Shown: positions 27,267 through 37,234, numbered from the stretch's first letter. The stretch: DNA of 54,734 nt from Fictibacillus solisalsi (GCF_900103485.1 NZ_FNHW01000008.1:1-54734), one strand, 5' to 3'. The notes: generated by a model from the letters alone, not told the origin. Translations and numbers: made by a program.

Positions 27267-30200
27267 TTACGATCCTGCCTTCGCCTTATCCTTCTTTACG
27301 CTTTTTAACCTTTTCAATACTTTCTCCATTGCTTGAAGCAGCTCTTTGTCGGAAATACGTTTTTTGTTAAATACAATCTTGAGCTTTTCTTTTTCCACAC
27401 CAAGGTTGATGAAGCGGCCGATTTTATTGACGATCTCAAACAGTTTGGCTCCATCCACTTTTTCTGTTGCTTCTGCTGACAGGAGAATTGTTACCGTATC
27501 GCCCTTTTGTTCGATGCTTTCCGCTTTCTCCCGCTTGGCCAGCTCTTTGATGCGTGCAATTAACAGCAGGCATTCCACTTCTACCGGATAATCGCCAAAA
27601 CGGTCGATCAGGCTGTCATGGAGCTCATCCACATCCTGCAGAGAGCTGGCCGCTTTAAATTGCTTATACATATCAATCTTTTGCTTACTGTCTTCAATAT
27701 AGGAAGCAGGAATATAAGCATCCACTTCCACGTTAATATCGATAACAGGCGCCGCTGCCTTCGGTGTTCCGCCTTTTCGTTCTTCAATGGCTTCCTGCAG
27801 CATTTGGGAATAGAGATCGAATCCGACAGAATCAATAAACCCGTGTTGCTGCGCTCCCAGCAGGTTACCTGCTCCGCGGATGGTTAAATCCCTCATGGCA
27901 ATTTTAAATCCAGAACCGAGTTCGGTAAATTCCTTGATCGCCTGAAGTCTTTTTTCTGCTACTTCCGTCAGCACTTTATCCCGCTGGTAGGTGAAGTAGG
28001 AGTAAGCGACACGATTGGAACGGCCGACACGTCCTCTCAACTGGTACAGCTGGGAAAGCCCCATTTTATCAGCATCATAAACAATCAATGTGTTCACGTT
28101 TGGAATATCCACACCGGTTTCAATGATGGTCGTGGACACCAGAACATCTGTGTTGCCTTCAAGGAAATCTAGCATAACGGATTCCAGCTCGTTTTCCGAC
28201 ATTTGGCCATGAGCAACACCGACTTTAACATCCGGTATGAGAGACGAAATCTGCTCGGCCATCCGGTCGATGGAATCGACACGGTTATATAAAAAGTAAA
28301 CCTGTCCTCCACGTCCGAGCTCGCGTTCAATCGCCTCTCTGACAAGCGAGGCATTATATTCCACCACATACGTCTGGACAGGGAAACGGTTTTCCGGCGG
28401 GGTTTCAATAACCGACAGATCTCTGACACCCAGCATTGACATGTGGAGGGTTCTCGGAATTGGTGTCGCCGTTAACGTTAATACGTCAACATTGGCTTTT
28501 AGCCGTTTAATCTTTTCCTTGTGGGTCACACCAAACCGCTGCTCTTCATCAATGATAAGAAGGCCGAGGTCATGGTATTGGACATCCTTGGAAAGAAGGC
28601 GGTGTGTACCGATGACAATATCCACCGTCCCGTTCTTCACTCCTTTTGTCACTTCCGTTTGTTCTTTTTTTGAACGGAACCGGCTGAGTGATCCGATCGT
28701 TATCGGGAATTCGGCAAACCGTTCGCGGAAGGTTTCATAGTGCTGCTGTGCCAGGATGGTCGTCGGTACCAAAAAGGCAACCTGTTTGCCGTCCATAACT
28801 GCTTTAAATGCAGCACGAATCGCGACCTCTGTTTTTCCATATCCCACGTCTCCGCACAGTAGGCGGTCCATCGGCCGGGTACGTTCCATATCGGTTTTGA
28901 TTTCGTTGATGGCCCGGATCTGGTCGTCTGTTTCCTGGTACGGGAACGAGGACTCGAATTCCTGCTGTTCGGCACCATCTTTACCAAAGGCATAGCCGAC
29001 GCTTGCTTCCCGCTCCGCATACAGCTTGATCAAGTCATCGGCAATATCCTGCACCGAGGACTTAACCTTGTTCTTAACCTTCTTCCAATCGCTGCCGCCC
29101 AGTGCGTAAATTTTCGGTTCCTTTGCTTCAGAACCGACAAACTTCTGCACCTGGTCGATTTGTTCAACCGGCACGTAAAGCTTATCGTTGCCCGCATATC
29201 GGATATGCAGGTAATCTTTGTGAACGCCTTTGATCTCCAAGGTTTCAATTCCCAGATATTTTCCGATCCCGTGGTTCACGTGGACAACATAATCTCCAAC
29301 CTTAAGCTCTGAATAGCTCTTGATCCGCTCGGCATTGGACATCTTTTGAGAGCGGACGGGACGCCTTGCTTTCTTTGTGAAAACTTCCTCTTCCGTAATC
29401 ACCGCAAGCTTTTGCTTGGGCGATTCGAAGCCGCTGGAAAGGTCTCCAATCACAATCTGGTTCACTTTCGGCTTCAACGCTTTGTCGCTTGAAATCACGC
29501 TTGCATCCATATCGTAATCCGCAAGCACCCGTTCCAGACGCTTTGCCCGTTCCTCATTTGCCGCAAGAAAGACAATTGTATAGTTCGTTTTTTTCCATCG
29601 TTCCAGCTCACCCTTCAGTACATTAAGCTGTCCATGAAAATTTTGCATGCTTTTACTTTCCACATTCAAAATGTTTTGTGGATTCGTATGTGGAACATGG
29701 CGCAAGAAAAGAGAAAGGTAGATTTTTTGATAAGAGGTATGCAGAAGAATGTCGCGGTCCTGCGACAGACGGATATCTGTAAGAATCTCACCTTGCATCA
29801 GCATGGAGGTGTGCCATTCGGCTTCTTCTTTTTCAAGCTGATTGGACATTTCCTCCACACGGCTCACTTCATCCATAACAATGATGCTGTCATCCGGTAC
29901 ATAATCCAAAAGACAGGCCGGCTCATCATAAAACAGGGAAATATATTTATACATCCCCTGAAACCGCTGCCTTTCCTTGAATTGTCCCATTTCATAGTTC
30001 ATGTGCTCGACAAGGGATTCTTTCACCTGCTTGTCTTTTACCTTTTTCAGCGTGGATGCGAGCCCCGCTTCCATCTTGTTAACGACACCATCAAATTGTT
30101 CATCATAAAGCAGGATTTCCTGTGCAGGACCGATGGTGATTTTTTCTGCCTTTTCATCGGATCGCTGTGTATCCGCCTCGAAATAACGGATGGAATCAAT

Positions 30201-30800
30201 CTCCGTATCAAAGAGCTCAATCCTGACAGGCATCTGTTCGGTTAATGAATAAATATCGAGAATGCCACCCCGCATGCTGAATTCTCCTGGGGCTGATACC
30301 ATGCTCACCCGCTCATAACCGATCGCTATCAATGTATTTAAAACGTGTTCAACGTCTATATCCATTCCGGTTTTAAAATGCAGCTGGGACGTTTTCCAAA
30401 CCTCTTTTGGCGGCAAAAAACGCCGTACTCCGGCGATCGGGGCAATCACAACACCCTTGTCACGAGAAGTTAAAAAGTTCAATACTTCCAGGCGCTGTGC
30501 CTTTAATTCCGGACTCGCAATGGCTATTTCCGAAGAAATAAGGTCATTGACGGGATACAGTAGAACATCTTCTTCCGGAAGAAGACTGCAAAGGTCCTCA
30601 TACAGCTTTTGAGCCTGGTACAAATTGTGGGTAATCACAAATTGGGTTTTGCCGGTCTCTTCATATAAAGAGGCAATCAGCAGTGTTCTTGCTGATCCGG
30701 ACAGTCCCGCCACAAGCTGTTCCTTCAAATTCTCCTTCAGGCCGGTCAATACCGCCTGAAAATCATCGCCTTGGCGATAATGCTGCTTCAATCCTAACAT
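27267..30800 (-). CDS. mfd: Transcription-repair coupling factor
   Basis: ATP-driven translocase that removes RNA polymerase stalled at lesions and recruits UvrA. In order: UvrB-homology module (about 1-350), RNA polymerase interaction CarD-like domain (near 490-555, VGDYVVHVNHGIGKYLGIE), the SF2 translocase with CGDVGYGKTEVA and IIDEEQRFG, QLRGRVGRS motif VI, and the C-terminal TRCF domain. The start at 30800 follows GGGAGG at 5 nt and gives exactly 1177 residues, the B. subtilis length; the frame continues 9 codons upstream without a ribosome site. Confidence 0.98.
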   Translation of the reverse strand: MLGLKQHYRQGDDFQAVLTGLKENLKEQLVAGLSGSARTLLIASLYEETGKTQFVITHNLYQAQKLYEDLCSLLPEEDVLLYPVNDLISSEIAIASPELKAQRLEVLNFLTSRDKGVVIAPIAGVRRFLPPKEVWKTSQLHFKTGMDIDVEHVLNTLIAIGYERVSMVSAPGEFSMRGGILDIYSLTEQMPVRIELFDTEIDSIRYFEADTQRSDEKAEKITIGPAQEILLYDEQFDGVVNKMEAGLASTLKKVKDKQVKESLVEHMNYEMGQFKERQRFQGMYKYISLFYDEPACLLDYVPDDSIIVMDEVSRVEEMSNQLEKEEAEWHTSMLMQGEILTDIRLSQDRDILLHTSYQKIYLSLFLRHVPHTNPQNILNVESKSMQNFHGQLNVLKGELERWKKTNYTIVFLAANEERAKRLERVLADYDMDASVISSDKALKPKVNQIVIGDLSSGFESPKQKLAVITEEEVFTKKARRPVRSQKMSNAERIKSYSELKVGDYVVHVNHGIGKYLGIETLEIKGVHKDYLHIRYAGNDKLYVPVEQIDQVQKFVGSEAKEPKIYALGGSDWKKVKNKVKSSVQDIADDLIKLYAEREASVGYAFGKDGAEQQEFESSFPYQETDDQIRAINEIKTDMERTRPMDRLLCGDVGYGKTEVAIRAAFKAVMDGKQVAFLVPTTILAQQHYETFRERFAEFPITIGSLSRFRSKKEQTEVTKGVKNGTVDIVIGTHRLLSKDVQYHDLGLLIIDEEQRFGVTHKEKIKRLKANVDVLTLTATPIPRTLHMSMLGVRDLSVIETPPENRFPVQTYVVEYNASLVREAIERELGRGGQVYFLYNRVDSIDRMAEQISSLIPDVKVGVAHGQMSENELESVMLDFLEGNTDVLVSTTIIETGVDIPNVNTLIVYDADKMGLSQLYQLRGRVGRSNRVAYSYFTYQRDKVLTEVAEKRLQAIKEFTELGSGFKIAMRDLTIRGAGNLLGAQQHGFIDSVGFDLYSQMLQEAIEERKGGTPKAAAPVIDINVEVDAYIPASYIEDSKQKIDMYKQFKAASSLQDVDELHDSLIDRFGDYPVEVECLLLIARIKELAKREKAESIEQKGDTVTILLSAEATEKVDGAKLFEIVNKIGRFINLGVEKEKLKIVFNKKRISDKELLQAMEKVLKRLKSVKKDKAKAGS

Positions 30801-30928
30801 GTAAACCTCCCCCCTGACGAAATACAATTCTCCGTATTCCTCAGTACTATGTTGTATATGCTTCTTCTTCGTATTTCTTGCTTTTTTCCCCTTTTACACG
30901 CCAAGTATTCCCTTACGCCCTGTAAATA

Positions 30929-30957
30929 GAAAAAGGCCTTGGCTTGCTGCCAAAGCG
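30929..30957 (-). terminator. Terminator after fin
   Basis: Minus strand stem CTTTGGC / GCCAAGG with a 5-nt loop, followed by CCTTTTTC. Confidence 0.8.
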
Positions 30958-30963
30958 TCTTTC

Positions 30964-31194
30964 TTATTGAATAAAAGAATGGAGCGCATAATAATCCGGG
31001 TTTCTGTCGAGCGCTTCATGACAATCCTCGCAAATAGTTTTGACGTGAATTTCACCTTGCTTGTCATACTCAATCATCGTCTGCCTGTCTTCCGCGGACA
31101 GCTCATGAAAGCCAAGCTGCTCGGCTGTCAGACCGTTATGATCCAAACGCCCGATGTGCTTTCCGCAATGGCGGCACTGATAATGAATAGCCAC
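30964..31194 (-). CDS. fin: Anti-sigma-F factor Fin
   Basis: Small forespore protein that blocks sigma-F so that sigma-G can take over (YabK in B. subtilis). It is 76 residues from the GTG at 31194, which follows AAGGGGG by 9 nt. The upstream extension of the frame has no orthologous sequence. Two zinc-type pairs are visible: CRHCG near residue 8 and ICEDC near residue 55, then EALDRNPDYYALHSFIQ. It lies between mfd and pth, as expected, with a sigma-G-like promoter. Confidence 0.93.
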   Translation of the reverse strand: MAIHYQCRHCGKHIGRLDHNGLTAEQLGFHELSAEDRQTMIEYDKQGEIHVKTICEDCHEALDRNPDYYALHSFIQ

Positions 31195-31242
31195 GTTTTT
31201 CAGCCCCCTTATCCGGTTCACTAGCATATGATATGTTACTAC

Positions 31243-31272
31243 CATTATGAACGGAATAGGGGGTTTCTATTC
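31243..31272 (-). promoter_or_regulatory. Candidate forespore (sigma-G type) promoter for fin
   Basis: Minus strand: -35 GAATA (31268-31272), 18-bp spacer, -10 CATAATG (31243-31249), one base from the CATAATA form. It overlaps the 3' end of pth. B. subtilis fin is read by sigma-F and sigma-G. Confidence 0.5.
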
Positions 31273-31834
31273 AGCCGTTGTACTTATTCATGACACGTGT
31301 AAATGGCATGGAAAGAAAGGCTTCACAGGCGTCCGCGGAGCGTTCCACTGTCTTCTCGACAACAGGAACATCTTCCTTTGAAAAAGGGTTCAATACATAG
31401 TCGGGAACAGGCTGGGCGTTTTTCGGACGGCCGATGCCGAACCTGACCCTGTTGTACTCCTGTGTACCGATATGGGCGATGATGGACTTCATTCCATTAT
31501 GCCCTCCGGCGCTTCCCTTTTCCCTTAACCTAAGCTTTCCTGCCGGAGTATCCAGATCGTCATAAATCACAACCATGTCCTCGACTGGCAGCTTAAAATA
31601 ATCCATAAAAGGACGAACGCATTCACCCGATAAATTCATATATGTGATAGGCTTCAACAGGTAAACTTTTTCTCCGTTTATAACACCCGTTCCATATATA
31701 CCTCTAAACTTTGTTTGGTTTAACGGAATATTGAAACGCTGTGACAATTCATCAATTACCCAAAACCCGACATTGTGGCGGGTTTTTTCATATTCCCGGC
31801 CTGGGTTGCCGAGACCTACAAACCATTTCACCAT
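31271..31834 (-). CDS. pth: Peptidyl-tRNA hydrolase
   Basis: Releases tRNA from prematurely dropped peptidyl-tRNA; essential, and named spoVC in B. subtilis for its sporulation phenotype. The 187-residue enzyme has [22 protein letters not shown] with the catalytic histidine (near 20), the FRGIYG region, [22 protein letters not shown] and [12 protein letters not shown]. It follows ctc by about 145 bp, separated by a hairpin. Confidence 0.97.
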   Translation of the reverse strand: MVKWFVGLGNPGREYEKTRHNVGFWVIDELSQRFNIPLNQTKFRGIYGTGVINGEKVYLLKPITYMNLSGECVRPFMDYFKLPVEDMVVIYDDLDTPAGKLRLREKGSAGGHNGMKSIIAHIGTQEYNRVRFGIGRPKNAQPVPDYVLNPFSKEDVPVVEKTVERSADACEAFLSMPFTRVMNKYNG

Positions 31835-31931
31835 GAAATCCTCACTTTCTCAAAGAAAAGCCCTTTTCTGTTACTTTTATTATACACGAAACACTCTCAC
31901 TCATTAATCAAGAAACCTTATATCATAAACA

Positions 31932-31959
31932 AACGGTGCAGCTTGTATGCTGCACCGTT
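31932..31959 (-). terminator. Terminator after ctc
   Basis: Perfect 11-bp stem AACGGTGCAGC / GCTGCACCGTT with a 6-nt loop; on the minus strand it is followed by TTGTTTATG. The short T tract makes it a possible readthrough terminator into pth. Confidence 0.75.
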
Positions 31960-31979
31960 CGAGTATGGTTAAGGCGATC

Positions 31980-32651
31980 TTATTCCTTTGTTCCATCACC
32001 GTTATCTTTGTCTTCTTCATCCACGGCTTTACCTTCTGCATCTCCGCCTGCATCCGCTTCAGCTTCTTCCGCATCTTCTGCGTCTTCATCTTCGGTTTCA
32101 GCAACAGTCGGAGGTGTTACCGTAAGAACCACTTCTTCCTCATCATCCATAATTTCGTAGGCGGATGAGGTTGCAAGATCTTTCACGAGGAAGGAATCCC
32201 CGATGTTAAGATTTTCAGCATTGACTTCGATGTGATCCGGGAAGTCATTCGGCTTGGCTTTAACCGTTACCGTATGAAGGATACGCTGTAGAACGCCTCC
32301 TTCTTTCACTCCCGGTGATTCCCCTGTAACCGTAAGAGGCACATCGGATTCGATTTCCTTCTTAAGGTCTACAACGAGGAAGTCAACGTGTGTCACTTCA
32401 TTTTTCAGTTGGTCCCGTTGAATTTCCTGAACCATAACGGACTGTTTTTTACCATCGGTATTAAGGGAAATTACCCCGTTAAGTCCCTGGTCTTTTAATA
32501 CTTTTATAAATTCGGTCTCAGTAACCGCTACTGACTGAGGTTCTGTGCCGCTTCCATACACTACTGCAGGCACATCTCCATTTTGCCTTAGTTGAGTGAT
32601 ATAAGAACGCTTTGTGGTATTTCGTTGATTGGCTTTGAGTTCTGTTGCCAT
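31980..32651 (-). CDS. ctc: Ribosomal protein L25, general stress form Ctc
   Basis: 5S rRNA-binding ribosomal protein of the long (TL5/CTC) type. The 223 residues comprise the N-terminal L25 domain (about 1-95, ELKANQRNTTKRSYITQLRQNGDVPAVVYG region), the C-terminal CTC beta domain (about 96-185), and a strongly acidic 35-residue tail rich in Glu, Asp and Ala. In B. subtilis ctc is the classical sigma-B reporter gene, and a sigma-B promoter is present here too. Confidence 0.96.
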   Translation of the reverse strand: MATELKANQRNTTKRSYITQLRQNGDVPAVVYGSGTEPQSVAVTETEFIKVLKDQGLNGVISLNTDGKKQSVMVQEIQRDQLKNEVTHVDFLVVDLKKEIESDVPLTVTGESPGVKEGGVLQRILHTVTVKAKPNDFPDHIEVNAENLNIGDSFLVKDLATSSAYEIMDDEEEVVLTVTPPTVAETEDEDAEDAEEAEADAGGDAEGKAVDEEDKDNGDGTKE

Positions 32652-32689
32652 ATTATTTCACCCTTCCTAAATATAAGTCTCTATAAGAA

Positions 32690-32715
32690 TTACCCTATTT
32701 ATCGAAGTTTAAAAC
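32690..32715 (-). promoter_or_regulatory. sigma-B promoter of ctc
   Basis: Minus strand: -35 GTTTTA (32710-32715), 14-bp spacer, -10 GGGTAA (32690-32695). Each is one base from the sigma-B consensus GTTTAA and GGGTAT with the correct spacing, and this gene is a known member of the general stress regulon. Confidence 0.75.
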
Positions 32716-32751
32716 AAGCAAGCAAAAAACCTGGGCGAAAAAAGCCTGGCC

Positions 32752-33705
32752 TTAATCAAACAATTTAGAAACTGATAGCTGCTCATGCACACGAATAATT
32801 GCTTCACCAAGCAACGGTGCCACAGAAAGCTGTGTTACTTTATCCGTGCGTTTTTCTTCTGGCAATACGATCGTGTTGGTAACAACAAGCTCTTTGATGC
32901 GCGAGTTTTGAATACGCTCAATGGCCGGACCTGAAAGCACCGGGTGGGTACAGCAAGCATAAACTTCCTTCGCCCCATTTTCCACAAGTGCATTTGCCGC
33001 AAGCGTGATCGTTCCGGCGGTATCAATAATGTCGTCAATCAAAATGGCTGTTTTGCCTTCAATATTACCAACAATATTCATGACCTCTACCACATTCGGG
33101 CGCGGACGGCGCTTATCAATGATAGCGATCGGAGTTTTCAGGCGGTCTGCCAATTTACGGGCACGTGTCACACCACCGTGGTCCGGTGAAACGACAACGA
33201 TATCTTCAAGTTTTTTGTCTTCAAAATAATTGGCAAGAATCGGAACACCAAGAAGCTGGTCCACCGGGATATCGAAAAAGCCTTGAATTTGGGTAGCATG
33301 AAGATCAATTGTAATCAATCTTGTTGCACCAGCGGTTTCAAGAAGGTTTGCTACTAGTTTTGCTGTAATGGGCTCACGGGCACGCGCTTTACGGTCCTGG
33401 CGTGCATATCCGTAGTATGGGATAACCACATTGATCGTTTTAGCCGAAGCACGCTTGAGTGCATCAATCATGATAAGAAGTTCCATAAGATGCTCATTCA
33501 CCGGAGCGCTTGTCGATTGAATAATATAAACCTCGCTGCCGCGGATACTTTCTTCAATATTAATTTGAACTTCCCCATCACTGAAGGTAGTGACAGAGCT
33601 TTTTCCAAGATCAATACCGATATGCTTTGCAATTTCCTGGGCGAGTTCGATATTGGAATTTAACGTAAAAACCTTTAACGTAGAATCAACATAACTAGTA
33701 GCCAT
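32752..33705 (-). CDS. prs: Ribose-phosphate pyrophosphokinase
   Basis: Makes PRPP from ribose-5-phosphate and ATP, feeding purine, pyrimidine, NAD, histidine and tryptophan synthesis. Class I motifs: [54 protein letters not shown], and the PRPP loop [13 protein letters not shown] (near 220). The ATG at 33705 gives 317 residues, as in B. subtilis; a GTG two codons upstream is an alternative since the ribosome site AAGG fits either. It follows glmU directly, and PRPP is the effector of PurR encoded 3 kb away. Confidence 0.97.
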   Translation of the reverse strand: MATSYVDSTLKVFTLNSNIELAQEIAKHIGIDLGKSSVTTFSDGEVQINIEESIRGSEVYIIQSTSAPVNEHLMELLIMIDALKRASAKTINVVIPYYGYARQDRKARAREPITAKLVANLLETAGATRLITIDLHATQIQGFFDIPVDQLLGVPILANYFEDKKLEDIVVVSPDHGGVTRARKLADRLKTPIAIIDKRRPRPNVVEVMNIVGNIEGKTAILIDDIIDTAGTITLAANALVENGAKEVYACCTHPVLSGPAIERIQNSRIKELVVTNTIVLPEEKRTDKVTQLSVAPLLGEAIIRVHEQLSVSKLFD

Positions 33706-33757
33706 TAACACCTATTCCTTCCGTTTTTTAACTGCTTGCTCAATTATTTTGAAAGCA

Positions 33758-35137
33758 TTACGCTTTATTGTTGTCTTTGAATTTGGAAACATAATTTTCT
33801 TTGTTCGTTTGACGGCTTCTGGCAATCGAAAGTGCTTCTGAAGGAACATCTTCCGTAATGGTTGAACCAGCAGCTACGTACGCATTTTTCCCAACTGTCA
33901 CAGGAGCAATCAAATTTGAATTACAGCCAATGAATGCACCGTCTTCCACTTTGGTGAGGTGTTTGTTTACCCCATCATAGTTTACCATAATTGTGCCGCA
34001 GCCGAGGTTAACATCTCTGCCAATTTCTGCATCTCCCACATAGGTAAGGTGGGATGCTTTGCTGCCTTGGGCCATTACTGATTTCTTTACTTCTACAAAG
34101 TTACCGATTTTAACCTGGTCTTCAATGGAAGAAGCCGGCCGTATATGAGCAAATGGGCCGATATTGACTTCATTGCCCACTTCACTGTCGTGAACCACTG
34201 ATTGCTTAATGGAATTGCTATTTCCAATCGTGCTGTCCTTGATCTCACTGTTTGGGCCAATGATGTTATTATCGCCAATTCGGGATGTCCCGGTAATCAT
34301 GGTGCCTGGATAAATAACGGTATCCCTGCCAATGACTGCATCTGCAGAAATATAAGTCTGATCCGGGTCCACGAGTGTGACACCATTTCTCATGTGGTTT
34401 TCATTAATTCGTTTTTTCATCGTTTTCTCTGCTTGCGAAAGTGCCACACGGTCATTAACACCTAGCGTTTCATCAAATGACGGCGTTTGGTAAGCTGCTA
34501 CGGTTTCCCCCTGCTTTTGAATGATTTCAATAACATCCGGAAGGTAATATTCGCCTTGGGAATTATCATTGTTTACAGAAGAAAGAGCCTCAAATAAGGC
34601 CTTGTTATCGAAGCAGTAGGTTCCTGTATTGATTTCCTGCACCAGTTTCTCTTCATCTGTTGCGTCTTTGTGCTCAACGATCCGCTCAACCGTTCCGCTT
34701 CCATTGCGAAGGACCCGGCCGTAGCCTGCAGGATCTTCGGCTTTTGCAGTCAAAATGCTGACTTTTGCATCGGCGGCCTGGTGTTCATCAATCAGTTTTT
34801 GCATGGTCTCTGCAGTAATCAGAGGCGTGTCTCCGCATACCACGAGCGTAATGCCTTCCTCGTTGGACAACGTTTCTTCCGCTTGCATTACAGCATGTGC
34901 CGTTCCAAGCTGCTCTTCCTGAAGAACATACTCTGAAGCGTCTCCTAGCTGGTCTTTTACTTTTTCAGCTCCGTGGCCTACCACTGTTACGATCTTCTTC
35001 ATGTTAAGCTGAGAGATTTGATCGACCACATGTTGTACCATCGGTTTGCCGCAGACAGGATGTAGTACTTTATATAGACTGGATTTCATTCTTGTTCCTT
35101 GACCTGCAGCTAACACTACTGCATAGCGATTACTCAT
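33758..35137 (-). CDS. glmU: Bifunctional UDP-GlcNAc pyrophosphorylase / glucosamine-1-P acetyltransferase
   Basis: Final two steps to UDP-GlcNAc, the precursor of peptidoglycan and teichoic acid linkers (gcaD in B. subtilis). The N-terminal uridylyltransferase has [21 protein letters not shown] and VVCGDTPLI. The C-terminal half (about 250-459) is a left-handed beta helix of hexapeptide repeats, with the acetyl-CoA site region [11 protein letters not shown] and [11 protein letters not shown]. 459 residues is normal. GTGGAGG precedes the ATG at good spacing. Confidence 0.98.
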   Translation of the reverse strand: MSNRYAVVLAAGQGTRMKSSLYKVLHPVCGKPMVQHVVDQISQLNMKKIVTVVGHGAEKVKDQLGDASEYVLQEEQLGTAHAVMQAEETLSNEEGITLVVCGDTPLITAETMQKLIDEHQAADAKVSILTAKAEDPAGYGRVLRNGSGTVERIVEHKDATDEEKLVQEINTGTYCFDNKALFEALSSVNNDNSQGEYYLPDVIEIIQKQGETVAAYQTPSFDETLGVNDRVALSQAEKTMKKRINENHMRNGVTLVDPDQTYISADAVIGRDTVIYPGTMITGTSRIGDNNIIGPNSEIKDSTIGNSNSIKQSVVHDSEVGNEVNIGPFAHIRPASSIEDQVKIGNFVEVKKSVMAQGSKASHLTYVGDAEIGRDVNLGCGTIMVNYDGVNKHLTKVEDGAFIGCNSNLIAPVTVGKNAYVAAGSTITEDVPSEALSIARSRQTNKENYVSKFKDNNKA

Positions 35138-35186
35138 AAATGACCTCCACTAGTATTTACTATTATTCTGGTAATATTCCATTACG

Positions 35187-35215
35187 AATATATCTTATAA
35201 TCACAGCCATTTCAA
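35187..35215 (-). promoter_or_regulatory. glmU promoter (sigma-A)
   Basis: Minus strand: -35 TTGAAA (35210-35215), 17-bp spacer, -10 TATATT (35187-35192), about 50 bp before the glmU start and just downstream of the repeat array. Confidence 0.65.
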
Positions 35216-35242
35216 GAAATGTGAAGAAGTTGTCAAGGGATT

Positions 35243-35364
35243 GTTAAAAAGCGGAAGCGCCTTGCTCAAAAGTGACAGACGTTGGAGTTTTCGAACACAA
35301 TACGTTCTTCTGTATTTTGTGAGAAAGCGAAACGGCAGAGCTTTTAGGCGCTGGAGCTGGATTC
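35243..35364. repeat. Palindromic extragenic element, copy D
   Basis: About 122 bp of the same family as copies A-C: it opens AAAGCGGAAGCGCC, has GACAGACGTTGGAG where B has GACAAGCATTGGAG, and ends GGAGCTGGAT. Outer stem AGCGCCT (35256-35262) with AGGCGCT (35346-35352), plus AAAAG (35268) with CTTTT (35341). The stem sequence is different again, but paired. Confidence 0.88.
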
Positions 35365-35440
35365 GTTAAAAAGCGGAAGCGCCTTGCTCAAAAGCGACAG
35401 ACGTTGGAGTTTTCGACCACAATACGTTCCTTGTATTTTT
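35365..35440. repeat. Palindromic extragenic element, truncated copy E
   Basis: Nearly identical to the first 76 bp of copy D, starting GTTAAAAAGCGG, then diverging; the 3' half of the hairpin is missing. Copies D and E are in tandem, as A, B and C are near spoVT. Confidence 0.85.
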
Positions 35441-35506
35441 GCAGGAAAATGGAAAGGGGCTGGTGCAATCTGGAAGGAAGACGGTGAAACGGACGTAAAG
35501 AACGCT

Positions 35507-35542
35507 AAAAAAAAGAACCCCATTTTGGTAAGGAGTTCTTTT
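35507..35542 (-). terminator. Terminator after spoVG
   Basis: Minus strand AAAAGAACTCC / GGGGTTCTTTT (one mismatch) running into eight T residues, just past the spoVG stop. Confidence 0.88.
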
Positions 35543-35554
35543 AATCATTAATTA

Positions 35555-35845
35555 TCAGGATGCTCCTGCTTCTTCAAAAGCAGATTCCATTTCACCCATT
35601 CTGTGATACTCCGTCAATACCGCGTTTTGGATCTTCTCGCGTGTACTCGACGTGATTGGGTGTGCAATATCTCTAAATTCTCCATCCGGCGTTCTTTTGC
35701 TAGGCATAGCAACAAACATTCCGTTGTTTCCATCAATCACACGTATATCATGAATAACAAACTCATGATCGATTGTAATTGAAGCAATCGCTTTCATTCG
35801 GCCCTCAGTGTTCACCCTTCTTAGTCGTACATCAGTCACTTCCAT
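35555..35845 (-). CDS. spoVG: RNA/DNA-binding regulator SpoVG
   Basis: Small conserved protein affecting septation and cortex formation in Bacillus and virulence genes in relatives; purified homologues bind nucleic acid. It is 96 residues from the ATG at 35845 ([20 protein letters not shown]), matching the known protein. AAGGTGG lies 8 nt upstream, and the four-codon extension from a GTG overlaps that site. Also recognisable: [22 protein letters not shown] sigma-H promoter and an AT-rich tract precede it. Confidence 0.97.
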   Translation of the reverse strand: MEVTDVRLRRVNTEGRMKAIASITIDHEFVIHDIRVIDGNNGMFVAMPSKRTPDGEFRDIAHPITSSTREKIQNAVLTEYHRMGEMESAFEEAGAS

Positions 35846-35887
35846 TCCAAACACCACCTTTTTCCATAAATAAGAACGTATAACAAC

Positions 35888-35915
35888 ATTTCTTCATTTC
35901 CTTGCAAAATCCTTC
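35888..35915 (-). promoter_or_regulatory. sigma-H promoter of spoVG with AT-rich upstream tract
   Basis: Minus strand: -35 GAAGGATTT (35907-35915, full match to RnAGGAwww), 11-bp spacer, -10 GAAGAAAT (35888-35895). Upstream lies an A/T-only run (about 35927-35943), like the AbrB-bound AT box of B. subtilis spoVG. Confidence 0.75.
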
Positions 35916-35952
35916 TATTAATATGAAAATTTTTAAAAAATTTTGTGAAATA

Positions 35953-35989
35953 AAAAATAGCACCTCTTCAAATGAAAAGGTGCTATTTT
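35953..35989 (-). terminator. Terminator after ridA
   Basis: Perfect stem AAATAGCACCT / AGGTGCTATTT with the T tract on the minus strand. It ends the purR-ridA operon. Confidence 0.92.
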
Positions 35990-36011
35990 CCTATCTTCTA
36001 GATGGTCCTTC

Positions 36012-36389
36012 TTAGGACCTCACGAGTGCAATCACTTCGATTTCAATTTGAACGTCTTTTGGCAAACGTGCCACTTCCACGCAAGAGCGGGCCGGTTTAT
36101 GGTCCGAGAAATATTCTCCGTAGATTTCGTTGATTTTGCCGAAGTCATCCATATTTTTAATAAAGACGGTGGTTTTCACAACCTGGTCAAAGGAAGAGCC
36201 TGCTGCATCCAGCACGGCAGCCAGATTTTTGAATACCTGGTGAGTTTGGACGTCAATACCTCCCCGAACGAGTTCCCCCTCTGCAGTCAATGGAATTTGT
36301 CCCGAACTGTAAAAAAGATTGTTTACAACCATTCCTTGTACATATGGCCCAATGGCTGCTGGTGCTTTCTCAGTCTGTACCTTATTCAT
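36012..36389 (-). CDS. ridA: Reactive intermediate deaminase RidA
   Basis: Hydrolyses reactive enamine/imine products of PLP enzymes (YabJ in B. subtilis). The 125-residue chain has [22 protein letters not shown], the [21 protein letters not shown] helix, and the C-terminal [22 protein letters not shown] whose arginine binds substrate carboxylates. The ATG overlaps the purR stop (ATGA), so it is translationally coupled to purR; B. subtilis yabJ is needed for full purine repression. Confidence 0.96.
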   Translation of the reverse strand: MNKVQTEKAPAAIGPYVQGMVVNNLFYSSGQIPLTAEGELVRGGIDVQTHQVFKNLAAVLDAAGSSFDQVVKTTVFIKNMDDFGKINEIYGEYFSDHKPARSCVEVARLPKDVQIEIEVIALVRS

Positions 36390-37222
36390 TGTTCGCTCGT
36401 CTCCTTTTGGTTGAAATAATTCCCTTCTTCGACCTCTATTCGCTGTTCTTTTTCATTAACGCTTGCCAGCCTGGTCAGTGACACGTAATCGTCAACCAGT
36501 CGTTCTGCCCCATCCTGCGCTTCCACAAGCACGCCAATTCCTGCGACTTCAGCTTGAAACTCCTTGATCAGACTAATCATGCCACGAATCGTTCCGCCAG
36601 CTTTCATAAAATCATCAATGATCAGGACATTGGCGCCTTTTTGGATGCTTCTTCTCGCCAGTGCCATCGTCTGGATGCGCTTTGTGGAACCGGAAACATA
36701 ATTGATGCTTACCGTTGAGCCTTCTGTAACCCTGCTGTTGCTTCTTACGATCACTACAGGAACATTAAGCTGCGATGCCACTGCATAAGCGAGTGGTATT
36801 CCCTTGGTTGCCACAGTCATGACAGCATCAATCTTTTGGTGGGAAAAGACAGAGGAAAACAGGCGTCCCACTTGATTGACCAGGTTTGGATTGCCGATGA
36901 TATCTGTTAAATATAAATATCCCCCGGGCAACAGCCGTTCAGGATCCTCGAGCATATCGATGATTTCATGGATGATGGCAGATGCTTCTTCCTTTGAAAT
37001 CGACGGAATGTATTTTACACCGCCTGCCGCACCGGCAACGGTCATGATTGAGCCGATTCCCTGGTATTCAAAGTTTTCCTTGATGATGGCCAAATCCTCA
37101 CTGATGGATGATTTGGCAGATTGATACCGTTCCACAAAATAAGACAGTGGAATTAACTGATGCGGATGCTGCAATAAATAGGTGGTGAGATCAACCATTC
37201 TCCCGCTTCTTTTTAATTTCAT
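36386..37222 (-). CDS. purR: Purine operon repressor PurR
   Basis: PRPP-responsive repressor of purine genes in low-GC Gram-positives. It has 278 residues: a winged helix N terminus (about 1-75, [20 protein letters not shown]) and a phosphoribosyltransferase-like domain whose PRPP loop reads [17 protein letters not shown] (near 201). High PRPP releases it from paired PurBoxes. A PurBox pair overlaps its own promoter, implying autoregulation. GGAGG lies upstream of the ATG. Confidence 0.97.
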   Translation of the reverse strand: MKLKRSGRMVDLTTYLLQHPHQLIPLSYFVERYQSAKSSISEDLAIIKENFEYQGIGSIMTVAGAAGGVKYIPSISKEEASAIIHEIIDMLEDPERLLPGGYLYLTDIIGNPNLVNQVGRLFSSVFSHQKIDAVMTVATKGIPLAYAVASQLNVPVVIVRSNSRVTEGSTVSINYVSGSTKRIQTMALARRSIQKGANVLIIDDFMKAGGTIRGMISLIKEFQAEVAGIGVLVEAQDGAERLVDDYVSLTRLASVNEKEQRIEVEEGNYFNQKETSEQ

Positions 37223-37234
37223 CCTTTTCCTCCA

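Noticed and set aside
32716-32751. Terminator after prs
   Set aside because: CCTGGGC and GCCTGGC look like an inverted repeat at first, but are direct and do not pair into a useful stem.
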